DNA of 64,000 nucleotides from Pseudolabrys sp. GTDB taxonomy: Bacteria; Pseudomonadota; Alphaproteobacteria; Rhizobiales; Xanthobacteraceae. The notes beneath the pieces were generated by a model. The model was not told the DNA's origin. It saw nothing but the letters and a program-made list of their open reading frames with translations, and searched no databases. The stretch lies in NCBI GenBank assembly GCA_017849615.1, contig JAFIGS010000018.1:1-64000 (forward strand). The letters are read 5' to 3'. The position numbers were made by a program, and so were the translations under genes. This document shows, piece after piece, positions 54,001 through 64,000 of this stretch (the stretch's first letter is position 1; every line of letters starts with the position of its first letter).

Positions 54001-54477
54001 ACTGCCCGTCTCGAAGGCGGCTATCGTTTCGTCACGCCGTGGCTTGGCCTGACGCCTTATGCGGGTCTGCAATCGACCAGCTTCTTCATGCCGTCCTATG
54101 CCGAAACCGCGGTCAGCGGCAGCAACCAGTTCGCGCTATCCTACGGCGCACGATCCTTTACGGCGACGCGCGGCGAACTCGGCGCGCGGTTAGACAGGAC
54201 GATGCTGCTCGGCGGCAGACCGGTCACGTTCAAAGCCAAGGCCGCCTGGGCGCATGACTGGAACAACGATCGCATCGCCACGGCGACGTTCCAGCAATTG
54301 CCGGGCGCGACCTTCACCGTGAACGGCGCGCGGCCGGCGGCCGACTCCGCGCTGATCTCGCTCGGCGCGGATGCCGCGCTTGGCGGCGGCTGGCGGGCCG
54401 GGGCGTCGTTCGACGGCGAGTTCTCGCGCACCACCGCGAGCTATTCCGGCAAGGGCAGCCTGCGGTATTCGTGGTGA
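51070..54477 (+). CDS. autotransporter (type Va) with repeat-rich passenger
   Basis: A protein of about 1135 residues. The N-terminus has a long basic region, then a signal peptide core (VRTTLLVSAAFVLAAFPAAA). GTG 51145 would give a shorter normal signal peptide. The passenger (about 50-780) consists of many units of some 40-45 residues with Gly/Thr/Asn-rich turns (for example GTGTLNLQDGASVTAANAYV), a right-handed beta-helix pattern. The C-terminal 270 residues form a 12-strand barrel typical of autotransporters, ending SLRYSW with an aromatic last residue. It should be exposed on the outer membrane or released from it. No catalytic motif is visible. It lies inside the ribosomal gene block. 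Confidence 0.93.
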   Translation: MRRDGGVRGQSRVRRAHERGAFAPGVRTTLLVSAAFVLAAFPAAARTAQTWNGSASTDWFDGANWDSTTAPVAGDSATLDTVTPNATVINGGPAVDLDGLNVGFNATGHLTINNGANVTVTNNLAVIGGDMAGVATTANGTVILDGAGTTFTVTGTPSTGGMIVVGASGTGAFTVQNGAQASTVDSYIGHLQGASGTVTVDNGTWNNGRDMFVGNFGTGVFNLLNGGTVNVTRDTVLGANTSGNGTINISGATSVWTTTRYTILGGNVTTPGVGGAAALNVSNGGTYNANGDMLVGLVGSGAINIASGGQVNSSSGITYLGYSAGSSATVVIDGATSAWNDTGSGMVIGGNDGSTAGGNATVTVRNGGRFNTTDVLLGNDRTHTSQGTVTVTGLGSTWNASSVFVGWDSRGTINILDRATFALSGNLSIGTCDCSFGTVNVSGGSTVTIGGNWTIGEASDGSGIMTVAGSGTSVTATGDLRAGSLGTGTLNLQDGASVTAANAYVGFGTGSNGRLSIASAATVTAGIVNIGRDVRSNGIVNVSGGGSILTATGDLTVGDSGTGVLNVQSGGAVAATNAIIGSNAGANGAVSVVGAGSTMTLGGALIVGAGGLGTGALTISDGGVVNVTGNTLNGDRITVGAGSLLNAGNYSATGGVTTSLGLRSSSAGQIDAAGGVAALAGTLVVTGHNSVRTTYTLVRSGNLGGSTFDAVVYEASLRNPVLTYTAGDVLLTVDAYRLAASLPSNATENQRAVAQALDNVVAGGTALSGGLDYVFNLTGDTLLGALTQLSGEIGTGPQHAAFTASNQFMNLMFDQGGSAPGGGGGAIGYAAETMIDPRAAEAYAAVTPRDRRASDFMARWGVWASGYGGSATVKGDSGTGSGDATSRVYGLAAGADYRFTPDTVAGFTLGGAGTNFGAGGGSGRADIFQAGLYGRHRAGAAYIAAALAYGWHQVTTERTVTAFGTDRLEAGLNAQTFTARLEGGYRFVTPWLGLTPYAGLQSTSFFMPSYAETAVSGSNQFALSYGARSFTATRGELGARLDRTMLLGGRPVTFKAKAAWAHDWNNDRIATATFQQLPGATFTVNGARPAADSALISLGADAALGGGWRAGASFDGEFSRTTASYSGKGSLRYSW

Positions 54478-54572
54478 GCGCCGCGCCGGCCTCTTTTTGT
54501 TCTCGCCGGCACGCGCATCCGGTGCTTCGCCTCAATTGACCGAATCAGCGGCGTTGAATTTCATGCGCCTCC

Positions 54573-54851
54573 ATGCGTTTGCCGGAAGTCTTCAAGCGAC
54601 AGTTCAAGGACGTTGAGCTCGTGCGGATGTCGAACGGGGATTATTGCCTCGTGCGGCCGCTCGGCCTGGTGCCCGGCGGCAAGGGCATGCGCCATCAGGA
54701 AAACCTGTTGCGGCTGACGGCCTCCGGCATCGCCTCGAAACTCTGGGCCGTGATGCGGCATCGCTTCAGCGCCGCGGTCGTTGCCGAGGCGACGCGCGAA
54801 CTGGCGCGTCAGCAGGTCGCGGCGCGCCGGCCGGATCGGCCCGCTCAATAA
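54573..54851 (+). CDS. small basic protein of unknown function
   Basis: A 92-residue protein beginning MRLPEVFKRQFKDVELVRMS, with GDYCLVRPLGLVPGGKG and a helical C-terminal half (RHRFSAAVVAEATRELARQQ). It follows the autotransporter by 95 bases and converges with mobR. No family recognised; the upstream open frames in other phases look like shadows. Confidence 0.5.
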   Translation: MRLPEVFKRQFKDVELVRMSNGDYCLVRPLGLVPGGKGMRHQENLLRLTASGIASKLWAVMRHRFSAAVVAEATRELARQQVAARRPDRPAQ

Positions 54852-54861
54852 ACATCGGCTG

Positions 54862-55335
54862 TCAGGATTTCGCGGCCGCCGCCTCGCGCAGCGGCGCGCG
54901 GCTGAGTTCGTTGCCGGCGTCGATGGCCTTGCCGAGCAGGCGCATCAACTCCTTGCCTTCCGCGGTGGTGAGGCCGCGCAGCATGCTCTTCTGCGCCGCC
55001 TCGACGGCCGGCTCGATGCCGCGCAAGGTCTTCTTGCCGGCGGCGGTGATCTGCAATTCGTGGGCGCGGCGGTCGCGCGCGCTCGGCTGCCGCGCGACGA
55101 GACCCTTCTGCACCAGCCGATCGACCACCCCGGTTATGGTGGTGCGGTCATAGGCAATGAGCCCGGCGAGGGTGGCCTGATCGAGCCCGGAATTGGTCGC
55201 GATCGCCGCCAGCGCGGCGTATTGCACCGGCGTCAGGTCGTAGCCGGCGTCTTCCACCGCGGCGTGAAACACGGCGACCGCGATCTGCTGGAAGCGCCGC
55301 ACCAGATGTCCTGGTTTTACGTAGAGTTCGCTCAC
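54862..55335 (-). CDS. mobR: MarR-family repressor, MobR-like
   Basis: A 157-residue winged-helix regulator. It contains LTPVQYAALAAIATNSGLDQ, LAGLIAYDRTTITGVVDRLV and RRAHELQITAAGKKTLRGI, the MarR family pattern. The GTG at 55335 is chosen because it has GGAGGAA closely upstream; an ATG at 55395 lacks this and would put the operator inside the gene. It diverges from mobA, which matches the Comamonas arrangement in which MobR represses mobA and is released by 3-hydroxybenzoate. Confidence 0.88.
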   Translation of the reverse strand: MSELYVKPGHLVRRFQQIAVAVFHAAVEDAGYDLTPVQYAALAAIATNSGLDQATLAGLIAYDRTTITGVVDRLVQKGLVARQPSARDRRAHELQITAAGKKTLRGIEPAVEAAQKSMLRGLTTAEGKELMRLLGKAIDAGNELSRAPLREAAAAKS

Positions 55336-55360
55336 AGCCGTTCCTCCGCCGATTTGACAT

Positions 55361-55381
55361 GTATACTGATAATCAGCATAC
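55361..55381. promoter_or_regulatory. MarR-type operator palindrome between mobR and mobA
   Basis: 10-bp arms GTATACTGAT (55361-55370) and ATCAGCATAC (55372-55381) around a central A, with one mismatch. It lies 26 bases upstream of the mobR GTG and 71 bases before mobA. It is the right size for one MarR dimer. Confidence 0.75.
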
Positions 55382-55451
55382 TGAGCAATATCCAAAACAA
55401 CCGCAGCGGCGACATCCGCGTCAGAGGAAGAAAACCGGTTCGGGAGGCGTC

Positions 55452-57359
55452 ATGCAGTTTCATCTCAACGGCTTCGAGCCGGGCGATCCATCCATCGCCG
55501 ATCCCGAGCAGCGTCTGCCGCCGGCCGGCTCGTTGGGGTCGCTGCCGAAGGAAGTCGATGTGCTGATCGTCGGCTGCGGCCCGGCCGGGCTGACGCTCGC
55601 CGCCCAGCTATCCGCCTTTCCTGACATCAAGACCTGCATCGTCGAGCAGAAGTCCGGGCCGTTGCTGCGCGGCCAGGCCGACGGCATCGCCTGCCGCACC
55701 GTGGAGATGTTCGAGGCCTTCGGCTTTTCGGAGCGCGTGCTGAAAGAAGCCTGCTGGATCAACGAGACGACGTTCTGGCGTCCGGACGACAGGCAGCCCG
55801 CGAACATCGTGCGCTCGGGTCGTATTCAGGATGTCGAGGACGGCCTGTCCGAATTTCCGCATGTCGTGCTCAACCAGGCGCGGGTTCACGACTTCTATCT
55901 CGACGTGATGCGCCGTTCGGCGTCGCGGCTCGAGCCGTATTATTCACGCCGCTTCGTCGATCTCCAAGTTCGGGGCGGCAACGATCCCGACGAGCACCGC
56001 GTGACGGCGCGCTTCGAGCATCTCAAGGAAGGCCAGTATCCGGAGATCGAAACCGTCAAGGCGCGCTTCGTTGTCGGTTGCGATGGCGCGCGCAGCGCCG
56101 TGCGCCGGTCCATCGGCCGCAACCTGCACGGCGATTCCGCCAATCACGCCTGGGGCGTGATGGACGTGCTCGCGGTCACCGATTACCCGGACATCCGCAT
56201 GAAGTGCCTGATCCAGTCGGCGAAGGACGGTTCGGTCATCATCATCCCGCGCGAAGGCGGCTATCTGTTCCGCATCTATGTCGAGATGGACAAGCTCGCC
56301 GAGCATGAGCGCGTATCCGACCGAAAGATCGCCGCCGACGACGTGATCTCCGCCGCGCGGCGCGTGTTTCATCCCTATACGCTCGACGTCAAGGAAGTGG
56401 CCTGGTGGTCGGTTTACGAGATCGGCCAGCGTCTTTGCGACAAGTTCGATGACGTCGACGAAGGCGACGGCAAGCTGCCGAGCGTGTTCATCGCCGGCGA
56501 TGCCTGCCACACGCACTCGCCGAAAGCCGGGCAGGGCATGAACGTGTCGATGCAGGACGGGTTCAATCTCGGCTGGAAGCTCGCCGCCGTGCTGCGCAAG
56601 CGCGCGGTGCCGGCGCTGCTGAAAACGTATTCCGCGGAGCGGCAGGCCGTGGCCAAGGAGCTGATCGATTTCGACCGCGAATGGGCGCAGGTCATTTCGT
56701 CGTCAAAGGGCGCGGACCCGGCGCAGACGCAGCGCTATTTTGTCCAGCATGGTCGCTATACCGCCGGCACGGCGACGCGTTATCGGCCGGCGCTGCTCAC
56801 CGGCGCGCCTACGCATCAGGATCTCGCCAAGGGTCTGACCATCGGCATGCGTTTCCATTCGGCGCCGGTCATCCGAGTCGCCGATGCCATGGCGATGGAA
56901 CTTGGACACACGGTGAGGGCGGATGGCCGCTGGCGGTTGTTCGCCTTCGCGCCGCAGGGCGATGCGGGTCAGGCGGGTGGCAAGATCCACGGCCTGTGCG
57001 AGTTTCTGGGCGGCGCGCCGAACTCGCCATTGCAGAAATTCACGCCGGAGGGCGCCGATATCGACGCGATCATCGACCTGCGCGCTGTCTTTCAGCAAGG
57101 CCACCGCGACATCGATGTCGGCGGACTGCCGGCGCTGCTCAAGCCCGCCAAAGGCAGGTTCGGCCTGACCGATTACGAAAAAGCCTTTGCACCCGATCTG
57201 AAAAACGGCCGTGACATTTTTGCGATGCGCGGCATCGATCGGGAGCGGGGCGCCCTGGTCGTGGTCCGGCCTGACCAGTACGTGGCGCATATGCTTCCGC
57301 TGGATGGCTTCGAGGAGCTTTCGGCCTATTTCGCCGGATTTTTGGTGGCGACGGCCTGA
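55452..57359 (+). CDS. mobA: 3-hydroxybenzoate 4-monooxygenase (class A flavoprotein)
   Basis: A 635-residue flavoprotein of the phenol-hydroxylase type. The start MQFHLNGFEPGDP follows GGGAGG and matches the N-terminus of Comamonas MobA. Marks: GCGPAGL at residues 41-47, VGCDGARSAVRRSIGR (DG motif), FIAGDACHTHSPKAGQGMN (GD motif), and a C-terminal thioredoxin-like domain ending in the VVVRPDQYVAHMLPLDGF region. It hydroxylates 3-hydroxybenzoate to protocatechuate with NADPH and O2. The adjacent MarR gene and operator fit this. No protocatechuate ring-cleavage gene adjoins it. Confidence 0.92.
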   Translation: MQFHLNGFEPGDPSIADPEQRLPPAGSLGSLPKEVDVLIVGCGPAGLTLAAQLSAFPDIKTCIVEQKSGPLLRGQADGIACRTVEMFEAFGFSERVLKEACWINETTFWRPDDRQPANIVRSGRIQDVEDGLSEFPHVVLNQARVHDFYLDVMRRSASRLEPYYSRRFVDLQVRGGNDPDEHRVTARFEHLKEGQYPEIETVKARFVVGCDGARSAVRRSIGRNLHGDSANHAWGVMDVLAVTDYPDIRMKCLIQSAKDGSVIIIPREGGYLFRIYVEMDKLAEHERVSDRKIAADDVISAARRVFHPYTLDVKEVAWWSVYEIGQRLCDKFDDVDEGDGKLPSVFIAGDACHTHSPKAGQGMNVSMQDGFNLGWKLAAVLRKRAVPALLKTYSAERQAVAKELIDFDREWAQVISSSKGADPAQTQRYFVQHGRYTAGTATRYRPALLTGAPTHQDLAKGLTIGMRFHSAPVIRVADAMAMELGHTVRADGRWRLFAFAPQGDAGQAGGKIHGLCEFLGGAPNSPLQKFTPEGADIDAIIDLRAVFQQGHRDIDVGGLPALLKPAKGRFGLTDYEKAFAPDLKNGRDIFAMRGIDRERGALVVVRPDQYVAHMLPLDGFEELSAYFAGFLVATA

Positions 57360-57862
57360 TCCGGCTACCGAATTTCGACGAATTTCCGCTTGGCAAGAGC
57401 CGCGGAAGGCACTAAACAGGTGTCCTGAGGGCGTGCCGGCCCGTTTGTCGGCACGCCTTTGCGCGTCTCTCAATCTCAGTGGTGATCGGAAAGCAATCCT
57501 TTTAGAAAGCCTGATGGTCTTCTGGAAGGGGCTTTTCGCCGTCATTTGAGCGTTTTGGGCGCGGACCTGTCCGAGACTGCCGGTGCCGATGGCTCGTTCG
57601 CGAGCCTGACGCTTAATCCCCGCGACGGGGCCAGCACAGACGGGGATGAGACCCGAATTTGCCCGACACATGACCCTCCGTCATGAACAAGGGCCAAGAC
57701 GGTTCGAACCTCGGATACTGACTTTGCCAAGGCAGGGTCAGGGGCAGGCTTCATGGTTGTCCTGCCCACCTGCGTCCACTTGCGGCGCCGATGGCGGGAC
57801 GGCTGGTGCAACCGGCGGCCCGAGCATCGTGCAAACGGCCGCCAAACCGGAAAGAGCTTGCA
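57360..57862 (+). other. gap between mobA and rplJ, with terminator and rplJ leader
   Basis: No gene is seen over about 500 bases. The left part holds the mobA terminator (57429-57461). The right part (about 57600-57862) precedes rplJ and should hold its promoter and the untranslated leader where L10-L7/L12 normally regulates the mRNA. I could not place a specific L10-leader fold by eye. Confidence 0.5.
57429..57461 (+). terminator. Rho-independent terminator after mobA
   Basis: GGCGTGCCG and CGGCACGCC form a 9-bp perfect stem followed by TTTG. Confidence 0.8.
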
Positions 57863-58381
57863 GTGGATCGAGCGGCTAAAAAAGAGTCCATCGCCGAGCT
57901 GTCCGAAGTCTTCAAGACTTCGTCAGTCGTCGTGGTGGCTCACTATGCCGGCCTCACCGTCGCCCAGATGCAGCAGCTGCGCAGGCAGATGCAGCAGGCT
58001 GGCGGCAAGGTGAAGGTCGCCAAAAACCGTCTCGCCCAAATCGCTCTCAAGGACACCGACGTCGCTTCGATCGCGCCCCTTCTCAAGGGGCCGACGGTTC
58101 TTGCCTATTCCAAGGACCCGATCGCCGCGCCGAAGGTTGCAACCGATTTCGCCAAGGCGAACGAACAGTTCGTCATTCTCGGCGGATCGATGGGCAAGAC
58201 TGCCCTGGACCAGAACGGCGTGAAGGCGCTCGCCTCGCTGCCGTCGCTGGACGAACTGCGTGCCAAGATCCTCGGCCTCCTCGTGGCGCCGGCGACCAAG
58301 ATCGCGCAGCTCACCAACGCTCCCGCGGCCAAGGTCGCGCGCGTGGTCCAGGCTTATGCCTCCAAGGGCGAAGCGGCCTGA
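57863..58381 (+). CDS. rplJ: 50S ribosomal protein L10
   Basis: A 172-residue L10 with a GTG start at 57863, giving [20 protein letters not shown], the normal family N-terminus, with GGAAAGAG upstream. Marks: [35 protein letters not shown] and the C-terminal helix that binds L7/L12 dimers ([20 protein letters not shown]). L10 forms the base of the ribosomal stalk and is an mRNA autoregulator in many bacteria. Confidence 0.96.
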   Translation: MDRAAKKESIAELSEVFKTSSVVVVAHYAGLTVAQMQQLRRQMQQAGGKVKVAKNRLAQIALKDTDVASIAPLLKGPTVLAYSKDPIAAPKVATDFAKANEQFVILGGSMGKTALDQNGVKALASLPSLDELRAKILGLLVAPATKIAQLTNAPAAKVARVVQAYASKGEAA

Positions 58382-58429
58382 CGGCCACCTCAAACAACCA
58401 ACTGGTTCGAACCTTAAGGAATACGAAAA

Positions 58430-58807
58430 ATGGCTGACCTGCAGAAGATCGTCGACGACCTGTCGAGCCTGACCGTCCTCGAAGCGGCGGATCTGGCGAA
58501 GATGCTGGAAGAGAAGTGGGGCGTTTCGGCTGCTGCCGCGGTTGCGGTTGCCGGCCCGGCCGCCGGTGGCGCCGGCGGCGCTGCCGCTGAAGAGAAGACC
58601 GAGTTCACCGTCGTTCTCGCCTCGTCGGGCGACAAGAAGATCGAGGTGATCAAGGAAGTGCGTGCGCTCACCGGTCTCGGCCTCAAGGAAGCCAAGGACC
58701 TGGTCGAAGGCGCGCCGAAGACCGTCAAGGAAGGCGTTGCCAAGGACGAGGCCGAGAAGATCAAGGCCACGCTCGAAAAGGCCGGCGCCAAGGTCGAGCT
58801 CAAGTAA
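58430..58807 (+). CDS. rplL: 50S ribosomal protein L7/L12
   Basis: A 125-residue L7/L12. N-terminal dimerisation part [20 protein letters not shown], Ala/Gly hinge around 38-53, and C-terminal domain [20 protein letters not shown] with [20 protein letters not shown]. It recruits translation GTPases to the stalk. It lies 48 bases after rplJ. Confidence 0.98.
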   Translation: MADLQKIVDDLSSLTVLEAADLAKMLEEKWGVSAAAAVAVAGPAAGGAGGAAAEEKTEFTVVLASSGDKKIEVIKEVRALTGLGLKEAKDLVEGAPKTVKEGVAKDEAEKIKATLEKAGAKVELK

Positions 58808-59249
58808 CCAAAGGTTGCTGGAGCGAAATCCCCGGGCGAGCACATCGCGAGACCGGGGATCGCCAACAGACTGCAGATCTCCGGGCCGGCGCAGGCCGGT
58901 CCGGGGCTCGCAAAAGCCGCAAGGCTGACTATCTACGGGAAGTGCCGGGTTACCAAGGGCCCGCCATTTCCGACAAAATGATCGATATTTCCGGGAGTTA
59001 GACCGGAACTGTCCGATTTGAAGAGCAGGGCCAGCCTCGACCGCAAGGTCGTTCCGGGTCCGGCAGCCGCGAAATCGCCCCAAAGAGCGGTCCGGTAGCG
59101 ACTTTCGACCTACGTGCGGTTCGGCCGTCTGTGCCGAATCGATTAAGAGAACCGGGTAGCCCCCGACGCCTGTCCTGATTGCCGCGATGGATGCGGCTTT
59201 TCGGAGAGGCGCCCGCGCTTACCCCCGAAAACATTGAGAGAAGCAAACG
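58808..59249 (+). other. rplL-rpoB spacer with stable hairpins
   Basis: About 440 bases without a gene. A hairpin with perfect ATCCCCGG/CCGGGGAT arms lies at 58828-58860 and a GC-rich stem-loop near 58876-58907. As in other bacteria this spacer may hold an attenuator or RNase III site that sets the ratio of ribosomal protein to RNA polymerase mRNA; that is inference. Confidence 0.5.
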
Positions 59250-63380
<4,131 letters not shown>

Positions 63381-63437
63381 CAAGAGCGATTGCCGGGCCG
63401 TCATCCACGCGGCCCGGCGTTCACGCCTTTGTTTTGA

Positions 63438-64000
<563 letters not shown>

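Noticed and set aside
54478-57862. Possible prophage or integrative element inside the ribosomal block
   Set aside because: No integrase, transposase, phage gene, terminal inverted repeat or duplicated target was found at either edge.

Overview
The window looks like chromosomal DNA of a GC-rich alphaproteobacterium of the order Hyphomicrobiales (Bradyrhizobium/Rhodopseudomonas/Pseudolabrys-like). This rests on the secE-nusG-rplK-rplA and rplJ-rplL-rpoB-rpoC core genes, on the strong GC bias at third codon positions, and on a dispersed palindrome (GCGCATGATCC...) of a kind I recall from this order. No rRNA, CRISPR array, transposase or integrase was found. The species call is inference.

Layout. 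Positions 1-9125 hold a truncated cheW, small exported or envelope proteins (TPR protein, Lys/His-rich protein, two secreted hypotheticals), a cobalamin riboswitch with a BtuB-type TonB receptor, a lipoprotein, cspA, tRNA-Thr and an MHS-type MFS permease. Positions 9378-10575 hold rlmB and tRNA-Tyr. Positions 10631-28244 are a divergent catabolic locus. Leftward it carries a NitT/TauT-type ABC transporter, hydrolase, IclR regulator, SDR, ThDP enzyme, aspartate-dehydrogenase-like protein, aldehyde dehydrogenase, Rieske oxygenase with its reductase, and a Bug-type binding protein. Rightward it carries a second IclR, a cupin, an extradiol dioxygenase, an orphan protein, an SDR and a NicC-like flavin monooxygenase. 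Two perfect GTTCA-N4-TGAAC palindromes lie between the two arms. The substrate is unknown; this is the best candidate here for an undescribed system.

Positions 28557-46599 are an alpha-glucan/trehalose module: glgE, treS fused to maltokinase, glgB, glgX, treZ and treY in one tightly coupled leftward operon, with malQ and glgP beside it. Together they could interconvert trehalose, maltose-1-phosphate and branched glucan without GlgA/GlgC, neither of which is in the window. A DUF892 ferritin-like protein and KGG-repeat stress proteins follow.

Positions 48241-64000 are the tRNA-Gly, tRNA-Trp, secE, nusG, rplK, rplA, rplJ, rplL, rpoB, rpoC core. Two things are odd. No tuf lies between tRNA-Gly and tRNA-Trp. 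About 7 kb of accessory DNA (a giant autotransporter, a small protein, and a mobR/mobA 3-hydroxybenzoate pair with a clear operator) splits the L11-L1 genes from L10-L7/L12.
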